Assembly (NCBI GenBank): GCA_051745935.1
Contig: JBNJEM010000057.1
Coordinates: 1 to 21,021, forward strand
Length of the DNA stretch: 21,021 nucleotides
Source of the DNA: JBNJEM01 sp051745935
Lineage (GTDB): Bacteria; Planctomycetota; Planctomycetia; Pirellulales; Pirellulaceae
Direction of reading: 5' to 3'
Each line of letters begins with the position of its first letter. The first letter of the stretch is position 1. Below are positions 1-8,630 of the stretch, piece after piece. Position numbers and translations under genes: made by a program. Below the pieces are notes generated by a model. That model saw only the letters and a program-made list of their open reading frames with translations, did not search any database and had not been told where the DNA came from.

Positions 1-332
1 TACCCGCCGTGTTCCCTGAGGTTTTTTAGGTCTCTTAGAGGTCCTTTCGTCTCAATACCGGCGAAACGAACGGCGCAACAACATGGATGGCAACGACTTG
101 GAGTTTTTCCTCACCCCACCCGGAAGCTCCCGCGTCCGTCCTCCCCGGAGGTGAAGGGGGCGTCGAAAATGCGTAAAATTGATAGATTGTTGCGCAGGAT
201 TGACTTGCGGCGGGGATCTGAAGCGCGGCATAATACCCAGGCGTGTTCTCTGAGCGACGCCCACCCCCACCCCCACACTTCAACCGCCGGGTGTTTACCG
301 CGCCCGGCGCCTGCCTGGCAAGGAGTACGGCT
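1..332. other. Intergenic region, no supported gene
   Basis: I see no convincing gene here. Short open frames exist on both strands, but none has a ribosome site plus a recognisable protein. A small hairpin (CCTCC-cc-GGAGG, about 138-149) has no T-run and is not a clear terminator. The stretch probably holds the promoter and leader of the gene starting at 333, but I cannot place a convincing -35/-10 pair. Confidence 0.5.
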
Positions 333-3300
333 ATGACTCACCGTGCCTGTGTCTTCGGTCCGATTCTGTTGACCCTTGCCGGCGTGGCCGGCGCGGGAGA
401 ATACGACTTCTTCCGGCTGGCCGGCTATCCCGAGGGCGGAAAGCTGCGGCCGGAAGTCGACCTGTACGAGGTAACCGAGCCGGGCGGCGGACCACGGGAG
501 TACCAGCGCCGCGTGGTCAAGTGGTGGCCCCGCAAGGGCGTGGACATCATCGCCGTCGAAGAGGGCATGCCCGAGCGGGAGTGGACCTTTCAGCGGGCCG
601 CGGTCGATGCCCGGACGGGCGAAGTGACCGGCCCGGGCGACGCGGAGCTTCTCGCCTGGGGGTTGCCCCGCACGTTCAAAGCACACTTGATCGGGTTCGA
701 CGGGATCGGCAATGACATCGGCGATCCGTACGCGGGCGAGGACTTCTTCGAGCCGAGCGTCATTTTGCGGATGGCCGACGGCAGCAAGCGGAGCTTCCAG
801 TCGAAAACCTTCTGCCAGGCCGACAGGGAGTTCATCCTCGGCGTCTATGTCAAGGAAATGAAGCGGACCATGACCACGCTCGACCCGACCGAGTACAGCG
901 TCCGCCCGCAAACTGCTGAAGAGTATCCCGGCGGCACGCCGATCGGCCAGCCCGGTTCGCTGCTCTTACAGTCGAAGCATTTTGTTGTGCCATCGGGAAG
1001 TCAGTCATCGGATCCGGAAGGAGGCCGTTGGCTGAACCCCCAGCAGCCGAAGGTGGCCGCCCGGTTGCGGGAGTGCGTGTTCAACATGTTTGAGCACATG
1101 CACGCCTACCTGGAGTACGGCGGACATTTGATGCCGTACTGGGACCGGCAGGAGCAGTACAAGTACGAAGTCCACGTGGGCGGCACGATCCTCGACGGCT
1201 ACAAGAAGAAGGGCGGCGGGGCCGGCGGCGGCTACGGCGCCCAGGGCATGGGCTGGCTAGGGAGCACGCCCGGCGGCTTCGGCCACGAGTACGGCCACGG
1301 GATGTCGATCCAGTGGCGGTTTGGCAACGGTGAGATTCTGGCCCAGTCGATGATGGAGCTGACCGACAACCGCTGCACCTCCTACCACCACAACGTGCTG
1401 GTCCCGTGGCGCAACTGTATGCACGCCGAGTACAACTCGTGCCTGTTCTACCGCACGCCCGGCTACGACCCCAACTGGGGGCTGCTGTTTGTTACCGCGA
1501 TACCGGGCGCGGCCAAGGAGCCGTGCCTCTTCCAGACCTTGGCCCGCGTGGGCGAGCAGCGGGGGATGTTCCAAGACGGCATCCGCGGCCTGGGCGACAT
1601 GGTGGGCGACTACAGCGCGCGGCTGGCGGAGTTCGACACGCAAAACCAATATCCGCTGCGTGTCAATTACTTTGCCGCGGCCCGCAATTACCTGGAGCCG
1701 GTGGATGTGGAAAACGGCGTCTACCGGATTCCGTGGGACGAAGCGCCCGAACCGTTTGGGGCGAATATTGTGCAGCTGGTGCCGAATGAGGACAGCGGGG
1801 CCATCGAAGTCGATTTCGAGGGCTACCACGACCCGGCGGTCTACAGCGATTGGCGGGCGTGCATTGTGGCCGTGGATAAGGACGGCAAGGCCCGCTACAG
1901 CGACCTGTGGAACAAGGGCAAGATGACGATGCCCCGCCGGGAAGGAGACCGCCGCTACTGGCTCACCGTAGCGGCCACGCCCACCGCGCTGTTGGTTCCC
2001 AAAAGGGGCCTCGCGAGCGTCTATCAGGGCCGGCACGCCCCGCGCTACCCGTGGCAGGTCACGCTTGCGGGCGCGGCGCCGGGCACGCCGCACCGGTCGC
2101 GGGCAGATCTGGACGACGTGTACGGCGTCTACGGCGACGAGGGCCGGCTGCGGGGGATGGACGGATGGAACTCGCTGATGTCGACGATTCTCCCCGGCCT
2201 GCCGCACACGGCGGCGGGCCAGCGGTTTGTGGCGGAGGCGGAGGCGTCCGCCGAGGCCTTGCGGCGGCGGGCCGCCAATGGCGAAGAACTCCCGCCCGTC
2301 GCGGAGAAGCTCCTCGAGAAGCTCACCGCGGCGGTCGAAGCGGCCGACGGCGCGGCGCATCCCAACGGCGGCGGATGGGTCGCGGCCGGCGCAGAGGTCG
2401 CCCCCACGGCCTATGTGGGTCCGAACGCCATTGTCCTGGACAACGCCAAAGTGCTCGATCAGGCGATCGTGGAAGACTGTGCCGTGATCAAGGACAACGT
2501 GGTTCTTTCCGGCCATGCCCGCGTGGGTGGGCAGGCCGTGATTTCCAAGGATACGAAACTTTCCGGCTATCAGCGGGCCTGGATGCCGCTGGCGCTTACG
2601 GGCGAAGAGACCGCCTCAGACCTGACGCTCCGCCTCGACGAGCAACTCGACGAGAACGGCCTGTGGGCTAATTACGCCATGGACCAGGCGGAGACGGTCA
2701 TGCTGGAGGACTACTATCGGCAGCACGGCCACGGAGACTTCCGCGAGTTTTTCGTCAGCCTGATGAACGGCTATCTGCATGGACAGCCGAGCTTCGTCGA
2801 GGAAGACGGGCGGCGGGGCTTTGCCTTCGACGGCCGCGCGCAGTACGCGGAACTCAACCGCCGGATTGCGGATCTTCCGGAGATTACCGTGGACATGACC
2901 GTCAAGCGGCAGGGGGAGGGCGAGCAAACGCTGCTCGACTTCGGCTCCGGCTTGCCGGACCGTTTTGCGCTGACGACCGGCGGCCCGGGCGGCAAGCTGC
3001 AGTTTACCGCCCTGGTCGAGGGTGGAGAGGTGGCCCGTGTGACCTCGAACCAACCGCTGCCCAAGAACACATGGACGCGGGTGCGGTTGGAGATCGACGG
3101 CCGGCGGGTGGCCCTGTGGATGAACGACAAGCTGGTGGGCGAGACGGAATCGGAGTTTCGACCCGCCGACGTCTTTCCACCAGGCCAGCCGCAGCGGAAC
3201 TTCCTCGCCACGGCGCGGGACGGCAAGTCGCGACTGAAGGGCGTCTTCGACAACGTCGTCGTCTACCATCAAGTTCACGGCGAGGCCTTTGCAGACCTGC

Positions 3301-4613
3301 CTGCGCCGCACCGCGACGCGCCGCGCCGGCCGGAGAAAGGCTTTGCCAAGAGCGTGTTGCGGAACATGGGGGCGAGCCCCTTCGAGCAGGCGGACCGGGC
3401 GCAGCGCTATTCGGAGGCCGCGTTGCACGACTGGCACTACCGGGCCGGTCGAGCCATTACGCACCTGATGGAACTGAAGTTCCAAGAGCCTGAATACATG
3501 GAGGCGGTCGAGGACTTCAAAGAGTTCGAGCAGTGGAAGAAGGAGACGAGCGAGAAGTATCGGCAGGAGTTTCTCGCGGCGAACAAGGGTTCTGACGAGG
3601 AGGCGCGACGCTATGCGGACGAGAAGCTGCGCGAAGCGGGAGTGATCGAAAAGGAGCAGGCGGTTAACGATCGGCTCGAGAAAGTCCACGATTTGATCCG
3701 CGAGAAGTACTACCTGGACTACCATATCCTGTGCTCTTTCATCCGCCAGAACTTCCACGGGTTTTACAATTCCCGGATCAGCAGTTTCATCAACAGTCAC
3801 GCGCAGAAGCTGGCGGGCGGTGACACCCTTCGTGACGACCTGAATAAGGTGAGCGAAATCGAAGATGCCTATGCCCCGGAGAACTGGAAGACCAGCGTCC
3901 GGCAGTGGGACTGGAGCACGAAGTGGGAGAAGGACGGCAGCATCAAGGACCTGCCGCTTACGCAAAAGTGGCTCAAGCGGGTGCGCGGCACGGCGCCGCT
4001 GCCGGAACCGCCGGACGACGCCTTGGCGGCCGACGTGCCCGTGGACGCGCTGGAACCGGCCCAGCAGGTCAAGGTGCTCGAAGCGCGGCTGGCCCGCCTG
4101 GAGCAGGTCGAGGAGCAGGCGCGGGCGGCCGTGGCCGCGATGCCGGAAAGCAAGGCCGCCCAGGCCGAAATCGCCCGCCTGCAGGAAGAGATGAAACCGC
4201 TGGAGGAAATGGCCAAGACCCGGCTCAACGAGTTGCGCCAGGCGGAAGCGACCGACCCGCGGATGCTGGCCTGGAAGCGGGCCGAGGCGCATATTCCCTA
4301 TTCCAAAGAATGGAAGCGGGTGATCCGCGCCCTGGGGGAAGCCCGCGGCAGAGTCCGGCCCGCCTACCAGCACAAGATGCGGGCGGAGCTCAAGGAGCGG
4401 GACCCACAGTTCAAGAAATGGTTGGACTTAAGCGACCGGGTGGAAGAATTGCAGCGCGAGCAACTTTACCGCCTGCACGATTACCTCCTGCGCCAGACCG
4501 ATCATCCGCGGCTATTGCCACAGAACCGGTGGGATCGCGGAGAACTCGATGAGGTGCGCAGATCGCTCGATTCCGCCAAGCGGGCGCTTGAGGAAGCGCG
4601 GTCCGGCGCATGA
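333..4613 (+). CDS. Large secreted HEYGH metalloprotease-like protein with beta-helix, LamG and coiled-coil tail
   Basis: The ATG at 333 is chosen because AAGGAG (320-325) lies 7 nt upstream and a hydrophobic signal peptide (about residues 1-22) follows; the product is 1426 residues. Seen in order: a beta-rich N-terminal region; an HEYGH motif (residues 318-322) of the HExxH zinc-protease type, preceded by a glycine-rich stretch and followed by Glu and His candidates for the third ligand; a hexapeptide-repeat stretch like a left-handed beta-helix (about 682-745); a LamG/concanavalin-like domain (about 827-980); and a charged, helix-rich, probably coiled-coil C-terminus (about 1040-1426). The protease part resembles the Svx/DUF6055 group by motif and context, from memory and not by alignment. 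The inferred role is an extracytoplasmic protease or glycoprotein-binding protein. It lies 189 nt upstream of a sialidase on the same strand. The domains and frame look intact. Catalytic activity and substrate are unknown. Confidence 0.85.
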   Translation: MTHRACVFGPILLTLAGVAGAGEYDFFRLAGYPEGGKLRPEVDLYEVTEPGGGPREYQRRVVKWWPRKGVDIIAVEEGMPEREWTFQRAAVDARTGEVTGPGDAELLAWGLPRTFKAHLIGFDGIGNDIGDPYAGEDFFEPSVILRMADGSKRSFQSKTFCQADREFILGVYVKEMKRTMTTLDPTEYSVRPQTAEEYPGGTPIGQPGSLLLQSKHFVVPSGSQSSDPEGGRWLNPQQPKVAARLRECVFNMFEHMHAYLEYGGHLMPYWDRQEQYKYEVHVGGTILDGYKKKGGGAGGGYGAQGMGWLGSTPGGFGHEYGHGMSIQWRFGNGEILAQSMMELTDNRCTSYHHNVLVPWRNCMHAEYNSCLFYRTPGYDPNWGLLFVTAIPGAAKEPCLFQTLARVGEQRGMFQDGIRGLGDMVGDYSARLAEFDTQNQYPLRVNYFAAARNYLEPVDVENGVYRIPWDEAPEPFGANIVQLVPNEDSGAIEVDFEGYHDPAVYSDWRACIVAVDKDGKARYSDLWNKGKMTMPRREGDRRYWLTVAATPTALLVPKRGLASVYQGRHAPRYPWQVTLAGAAPGTPHRSRADLDDVYGVYGDEGRLRGMDGWNSLMSTILPGLPHTAAGQRFVAEAEASAEALRRRAANGEELPPVAEKLLEKLTAAVEAADGAAHPNGGGWVAAGAEVAPTAYVGPNAIVLDNAKVLDQAIVEDCAVIKDNVVLSGHARVGGQAVISKDTKLSGYQRAWMPLALTGEETASDLTLRLDEQLDENGLWANYAMDQAETVMLEDYYRQHGHGDFREFFVSLMNGYLHGQPSFVEEDGRRGFAFDGRAQYAELNRRIADLPEITVDMTVKRQGEGEQTLLDFGSGLPDRFALTTGGPGGKLQFTALVEGGEVARVTSNQPLPKNTWTRVRLEIDGRRVALWMNDKLVGETESEFRPADVFPPGQPQRNFLATARDGKSRLKGVFDNVVVYHQVHGEAFADLPAPHRDAPRRPEKGFAKSVLRNMGASPFEQADRAQRYSEAALHDWHYRAGRAITHLMELKFQEPEYMEAVEDFKEFEQWKKETSEKYRQEFLAANKGSDEEARRYADEKLREAGVIEKEQAVNDRLEKVHDLIREKYYLDYHILCSFIRQNFHGFYNSRISSFINSHAQKLAGGDTLRDDLNKVSEIEDAYAPENWKTSVRQWDWSTKWEKDGSIKDLPLTQKWLKRVRGTAPLPEPPDDALAADVPVDALEPAQQVKVLEARLARLEQVEEQARAAVAAMPESKAAQAEIARLQEEMKPLEEMAKTRLNELRQAEATDPRMLAWKRAEAHIPYSKEWKRVIRALGEARGRVRPAYQHKMRAELKERDPQFKKWLDLSDRVEELQREQLYRLHDYLLRQTDHPRLLPQNRWDRGELDEVRRSLDSAKRALEEARSGA

Positions 4614-4802
4614 AAATGTTCCTTCACGAGAAGCTCGGTGCTGGCGCCGGAGATCGACCGATGATTGTTGGCATCCGGTTCAAGCTCACGGATACCGCCA
4701 CCATGCGCGCATCGAAAGGCGACCACCAACGCCCCGTCGTCGTTTGACCGATGGGGGCCTGTGAATGACCAAACTCGATCCCACGATGAAAGGACCCATC
4801 CC

Positions 4803-5945
4803 ATGAATACAAGTACAACCACACTCATGACCCTGGTTCTGCTGGCAGTCTGCAGCGCCGCGCGTGGCGAGGGCGGACTCGGAAGCAACGTCGAAGGCAA
4901 GCTGGAACCGTTCTTGGGCAAACCGAAGATGGAGATCCAGCAGGTCTTCAAGGGCGACCGTTTCCCCAACGTGGTGGTCGCGACGGACGGCACGGTGTTG
5001 GCTTTCTGGAACGGCGTGAAGCTTCGCCGCAGCGAAGACGGCGGCAAAACCTGGGGACCGGAGATTCTGGTCGGAAAGGGACACATGGGCGGTGGTGTCA
5101 CCGTGAACGAGGCCAACGGCGACATCTTCGCCTTCGTGGGGCAGCGTCATCCGCCGACCGCGGAAACCGTCTATCGCAGCCGGGACCACGGCGAGACCTG
5201 GTCGGCCGTGAACGCCGAGATCAAGCCGGACAGCAAGGGCCACAAGCCCGAGATGCATATGAACGAGCACGGCATTACTCTGATGCACGGCCCGCACAAA
5301 GGCCGGCTGCTCCGCCCGGCCCGCTACTATGGGAAGAAAAACAGCCGCGGCGAATGGCCCACCCATTACACCAACGCCATCTACAGCGACGACGGCGGCA
5401 AAACTTGGCTTACCAGCGACCCGTTTCCGGCCTTCGGAACCGGCGAGGCGACTGTGGCCGAGCTGTCCGACGGGCGGATCTATTACAACTCGCGGCGGCA
5501 CTGGGCCCCCGAGGGCGTCAATCCTCTCAGACGCTGGACGGCATGGAGCGACGACGGTGGCGTCACCTGGCAGGACCTGGCAATCTGCGAAGCGCTGCCC
5601 GACGGTCCGCAAAACACCGCCTACGGCTTGATGGGTGGGCTGGTCCGCCTGCCGGTCGAGGGCAAGGACTTCCTGATTTTCAGTAACGCCGACAGCAAGA
5701 GCGGACGCAACCAAGGGACGGTCTGGGCCAGCTTCGACGGCGCACAAACCTGGCCGCTGAAGCGCCTCGTCACCCAAGGCGCCTTCGCCTACTCCTCGCT
5801 CAACGCCGGACGGCCCGGAACGGAGAGCGAAGGCTGGATCTACCTCCTCTACGAAGATGATGGAGGGCAAATCGCGCGGTTCAATCTGAGTTGGTTACTG
5901 AACGGACGCGATCCTGCGGAGATGCTGAAGAATGAAGCAGAGTAG
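4803..5945 (+). CDS. Secreted sialidase / BNR-repeat glycoside hydrolase (GH33-like)
   Basis: The product is 380 residues with a signal peptide (about 1-22, ending near ARGEG). The ATG at 4803 is preceded by GAAAGGA about 8 nt upstream; upstream in-frame codons look non-coding. Five Asp-boxes of the form SxDxGxTW are visible: 77-84, 126-133, 195-202, 249-256 and 310-317, as expected for a six-bladed sialidase propeller. Arg53-Phe-Pro is an RIP-like motif. Glu215 or Glu220 and Tyr330 (in AYSSL) are candidates for the Glu/Tyr nucleophile pair, and Arg231 and Arg337 for the carboxylate-binding arginines; these assignments are inference from the family. The likely reaction is release of terminal sialic acid or a related nonulosonic acid from glycans outside the cytoplasm. 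The gene sits between a large secreted protein and a SUMF1-type protein on the same strand. Some Asp-box proteins of planctomycetes are not true sialidases, so the substrate is uncertain. Confidence 0.85.
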   Translation: MNTSTTTLMTLVLLAVCSAARGEGGLGSNVEGKLEPFLGKPKMEIQQVFKGDRFPNVVVATDGTVLAFWNGVKLRRSEDGGKTWGPEILVGKGHMGGGVTVNEANGDIFAFVGQRHPPTAETVYRSRDHGETWSAVNAEIKPDSKGHKPEMHMNEHGITLMHGPHKGRLLRPARYYGKKNSRGEWPTHYTNAIYSDDGGKTWLTSDPFPAFGTGEATVAELSDGRIYYNSRRHWAPEGVNPLRRWTAWSDDGGVTWQDLAICEALPDGPQNTAYGLMGGLVRLPVEGKDFLIFSNADSKSGRNQGTVWASFDGAQTWPLKRLVTQGAFAYSSLNAGRPGTESEGWIYLLYEDDGGQIARFNLSWLLNGRDPAEMLKNEAE

Positions 5946-5970
5946 ACCCTAACGTTGCAAACAGTATATG

Positions 5971-6113
5971 TAGGACGGGTCTCCAGGCCCGTCTTTTCAA
6001 GTGCGAAATCGTACTTGATCTGGTGTCCGCGGATCTCACGAAATGTGAGATCTTCAAACAACCGCAAAAAGACATTTATGTGCTGTAAAGGACGGGCCTG
6101 GAGACCCGTCCTA
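5971..6113. repeat. Palindromic repeat element with paired REP-like ends
   Basis: The ends are exact 23-bp inverted copies (5971-5993 and 6091-6113). Each end is itself a near-palindrome, GGACGGG then an 8-nt loop then CCCGTC. The 97 nt between them holds two more hairpins: CAAGT...ACTTG (about 5998-6017), and a perfect 8-bp stem GATCTCAC-gaaat-GTGAGATC (6032-6052). The whole unit sits between the sialidase and the SUMF1-type gene and does not enter either. It looks like a BIME or MITE-like unit mobilised by a transposase acting in trans; it could also fold in mRNA and separate expression of the two genes. Confidence 0.7.
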
Positions 6114-6269
6114 CGCCGTCTTTATGCAACAATAGAGTAGATGCGCACTTGGCGCCACCGTCATCATCGGGCCCATAATCAAGCACGACCGGGAGACAAA
6201 AGATGAGAAGGCGGAAATTGCGCCACGTACCTGAAAACACTTACACTCACGATTGGCGAGAGGAATCCC

Positions 6270-7259
6270 ATGAAAACGACAAGATGCACGTTAGCCGCCC
6301 TTCTGCTGCTCCTGGCGTCCGGTGCCGTGGCCGCGGAGGACGCGGCGGCCATGAAGGACCTTGAGGCCCAGGACTGGAATGTCCCCAGCGTCGACATGGA
6401 GATGAAACTCATTCCCGCGGGCACGTTTACCATGGGCAGCCCGGAGGGCGAGATTGCTCGCCGGGACGATGAAGTGCAGCACCGGGTCACGATCTCCCGG
6501 CCCTTTTACATGGCGGCCTACGAGTGCCGGCAGCGCGAGTTCTACAAGCTGATGATGCCGCCGGACTACAAATTCGAACGGTGGACCGCCTTCCGCGGCC
6601 CGCTGCACGAGGGAACGGCTTTTACCTACCGCTTCCCGCTCGTAAAAAGCGGGCCGCCCAGCCCGCTGAACTTCTCCTACCCGATGGACACGCTGAGCTG
6701 GGAACGGGCCGCGGAGTTCTGCAAGCGACTGACCGAGATTGAGAGGCAGGCCGGCCGACTGCCCGAAGGCTACGTCTACCGCCTGCCCACCGAGGCGGAG
6801 TGGGAGTACGCCTGCCGCGCCGGCAGCCAGGGGGCTTACAACTTTGAGGGCGATTACAACGACCCGGCGGTCATCAAGAGGCACACGTATGCCGGGCATG
6901 GCGGCAATTATACGTTCGGCGTGGGCGACACCGTGAGCAGCCGAAAACCCAACGCCTGGGGGCTTCACGACATGCACGGTAACGTCTGGGAGTGGTGCCT
7001 GGATTGGTACGGCCCCTATGAGAAGGGCGTCCAAAAGGACCCGGCCGGGCCGGCCACGGGCGAGAAGAAAGTCGCCCGCGGCGGCAGTTGCGCGCCCTTC
7101 TTCGACGACAAAGTGGAATTCCTGAACACGGCCGTCCATCCCGACCTTCGCTCGGCCGCTCGCGCCTGCTACGAGCCCGACATGAACTACATGATCACGA
7201 TGGGGTTTCGCGTGGCGCTGGCTCCGCAAGTGGAAAAAGCAAAGCGCCCCAAGCCGTGA
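6270..7259 (+). CDS. Secreted SUMF1 / formylglycine-generating-enzyme-fold protein
   Basis: The product is 329 residues; the start is supported by GAGAGGA 6-7 nt upstream and a clean signal peptide (about 1-22, cut near AVAAE). SUMF1-fold hallmarks are present: IPAGTFTMGSP (48-58), RLPTEAEWEYACRAG (171-185), NAWGLHDMHGNVWEW (228-242), RGGSC (270-274) and GFRVA (312-316). True formylglycine-generating enzymes carry a copper-binding cysteine pair just after the RGGS region; here Cys274 and Cys300 are the only nearby cysteines and the spacing differs, so I infer this is not a classical sulfatase-activating enzyme. In planctomycetes such proteins are often extracytoplasmic and of unknown role. 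It is downstream of the sialidase, separated by a repeat element. Confidence 0.88.
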   Translation: MKTTRCTLAALLLLLASGAVAAEDAAAMKDLEAQDWNVPSVDMEMKLIPAGTFTMGSPEGEIARRDDEVQHRVTISRPFYMAAYECRQREFYKLMMPPDYKFERWTAFRGPLHEGTAFTYRFPLVKSGPPSPLNFSYPMDTLSWERAAEFCKRLTEIERQAGRLPEGYVYRLPTEAEWEYACRAGSQGAYNFEGDYNDPAVIKRHTYAGHGGNYTFGVGDTVSSRKPNAWGLHDMHGNVWEWCLDWYGPYEKGVQKDPAGPATGEKKVARGGSCAPFFDDKVEFLNTAVHPDLRSAARACYEPDMNYMITMGFRVALAPQVEKAKRPKP

Positions 7260-7376
7260 CCGGTGGCCTCGTATCGGTGGCTTTTTACGAGTTCCTGCGG
7301 ACATCGAAAACTCGAACGTTAGCTGCTTTTAGAAAAAATTTTCCCACGACTTTCTGCCAACCACGGAGACTCGCAA

Positions 7377-7872
7377 TGAAACGTTTCACCACGCTTCGCC
7401 CAACCGGAGCGTGAGCGAGCTTTACACGGCCACGCCGGAGTGCGACGGTATCGTGTCGATTGCGCTGAACGGCTCCGAGGTCACACCGCCGGTGGAGAAC
7501 GGTTACGCCGTGATCCGGCGGAAGTGGAAGGCCGGCGACAAGATCGAGTTGACGCTGCCGATGGACGTTCAACGGGTCAAGGCCATCGACAAGGTGGAGG
7601 CGACACGAGGCCAGGTTGCGCTGCAATATGGGCCGCTGGTCTACTGCGTCGAGGGCGTCGACCAGAAGCTTGACAAGTCCCTCGACTCCGATGCTTCGCT
7701 GACGACGGAGTGGAAGCCGGACTTGCTGGGCGGCGTGAAGGTCATCCAGGGCGAGTGGGCCGACGACTCCTCGCTGACTGCGATTCCCTACTATGCCCGG
7801 GCCAATCGCGGTATAGATGGCGCCGAACCCAAAGCCGGGGCTCCTTCCACCGTTTGGCTGAAGGACGAGTAA
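7377..7872 (+). pseudogene. GH127 (beta-L-arabinofuranosidase-like) deletion relic
   Basis: Residues encoded from 7411 to 7872 (153 codons) match the C-terminal beta-sandwich part of GH127/DUF1680 proteins: GYAVIRRKWKAGDKIEL, then a conserved VEATRGQVALQYGPLVYC segment. Full family members are roughly 600-700 residues, so most of the enzyme is missing. At 7377 there is an excellent start signal (GGAG then 7 nt then ATG) giving MKRFTTLRPTGA and a stop. That frame is one base off from the C-terminal part. I read this as the original start joined to the original tail after deletion of the middle. GTG at 7411 has no usable ribosome site. Family assignment is from motif memory; an active product is very unlikely. 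Confidence 0.7.
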
Positions 7873-7928
7873 GGCGCAAACAGAATCGGTTGCAACGCGC
7901 ATATCACACTCTGTCCAGGAGGAGAACC

Positions 7929-8039
7929 ATGACTTACAGCAGCGACTCTCCGACTCGCCGACAGTTCCTTGCGCGGGGCTGCGCGGCGGCCGCGGCGCCG
8001 TACGTCATTACCTCGGCGAGGATGAGCAGCCCCATTTGA
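7929..8039 (+). pseudogene. Tat-signal leader of a lost oxidoreductase
   Basis: A strong ribosome site (AGGAGG, about 7 nt before ATG at 7929) begins a 36-residue reading frame. It has SPTRRQFLARG, a twin-arginine motif, then an alanine-rich hydrophobic stretch ending APYVITSA. This leader is typical of planctomycete Gfo/Idh/MocA-family dehydrogenases and other Tat-exported enzymes. After ITSA the frame runs six codons and stops, so only the export leader survives. The loss lies just upstream of the repeat block at 8137, which may have caused the deletion. Confidence 0.65.
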
Positions 8040-8136
8040 CCTTCCGCTTTCCGTAACCGTTCACGGCCAAGAGACCAATATCCACGGACGTTCGCACTTC
8101 CGTTGCACATCTTGAAAAAGGGCTTTGCCGGGTGTG

Positions 8137-8246
8137 CCACGGGCTTGTCCCGTGGTCCGTTACGTTCCACGCTACCGACGGCCAGCAGTGGTGTGTCTGG
8201 CCGGTTTGTAGCGGCGAACGTGAACCACCACGGGACAAGCCCGTGG
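8137..8246. repeat. Exact inverted pair of REP-type palindromes
   Basis: CCACGGGCTTGTCCCGTGG (8137-8155) is repeated as its exact reverse complement at 8228-8246, 72 nt apart. Each 19-bp copy is itself a hairpin (CCACGGG / CCCGTGG with a 5-nt loop). Paired, head-to-head REP hairpins form a BIME, the usual substrate of REP-associated tyrosine transposases; a remnant of such a transposase lies at 8436-8630. The right copy runs directly into the tandem array that starts at 8243. Confidence 0.8.
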
Positions 8247-8393
8247 CATCCATGCGGAGCCGTGGCATCCATGCGGAGCCGTGGCATCCATGCGGGGCCG
8301 TGGCATCCATGCGGGGCCGTGGCATCCATGCGGAGCCGTGGCATCCATGCGGAGCCGTGGCATCCATGCGGAGCCGTGGCATCCATGCGGGCC
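8243..8393. repeat. 19-bp tandem repeat, eight units
   Basis: Seven 19-bp units, GTGGCATCCATGCGGAGCC or its GGGG variant, start at 8243, 8262, 8281, 8300, 8319, 8338 and 8357; an eighth unit of 18 bp (8376-8393) lacks one base. Units 3 and 4 read GGGGCC where the others read GGAGCC. The first four bases overlap the end of the right REP palindrome, so the array seems to have grown from the REP edge by slippage. There are no spacers, so this is not a CRISPR. Long open frames through it on both strands are a by-product of the stop-free repeat. Confidence 0.9.
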
Positions 8394-8435
8394 TTGCGTG
8401 TCCAGGCCGTGTAGCGGCACCCGTGAACGGCTACC

Positions 8436-8630
8436 AAAGAAACGATGGACATGGTTATCCATCAATGCCCATGCGAAAAAACGCCATCCGCATCGGTTCG
8501 CCACACGATCGAGCAACTGATCGCATTTGTCCCGGTCGTGGTCATCACGCACAATCACGCGACGTTCCCAACCACGAGACGTGACATGATAAATGCCATG
8601 TTCAATTTCGATTCGTAATGGGCGAGTCAT
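8436..8630 (-). pseudogene. REP-associated tyrosine transposase (Y1/HUH), N-terminal fragment
   Basis: The first about 65 residues match the start of REP-associated transposases: MTRPLRIEIEHGIYHVTSRG, then a GWRFFAWALMDNHVH segment. The HVH at residues 60-62 is the HUH metal-binding motif of the single-strand DNA nuclease. Family members are about 200-300 residues with a catalytic tyrosine further on; here the frame leaves the family right after HVHRFF and runs into the 19-bp repeat array, so the tyrosine helix is missing. The upstream GTCAAGACCTGACCCC (about 8664-8679, plus strand) is a typical leader of this element. It could not act as a transposase itself. Confidence 0.8.

Noticed and set aside
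138..149. CCTCC/GGAGG hairpin as a terminator
   Set aside because: Only a 5-bp stem with a 2-nt loop and no T-run after it.
1257..2516. 419-codon open frame on the minus strand inside the large plus-strand gene
   Set aside because: Shadow of GC-rich coding sequence; no ribosome site, no recognisable domain, and the plus-strand frame has clear domains throughout.
2616..4373. 585-codon minus-strand frame
   Set aside because: Antisense of the LamG and coiled-coil part of the 333-4613 gene; composition and lack of motifs mark it as a shadow.
8243..8393. Possible CRISPR array
   Set aside because: Units are directly abutting 19-mers without spacers, and no cas genes are present.
8008..8584. Several long frames with repeated MPRLRMDATAPHGCHG or HPCGAVASMRSRG peptides
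   Set aside because: Produced by the stop-free 19-bp tandem array; no start signals or unique sequence.
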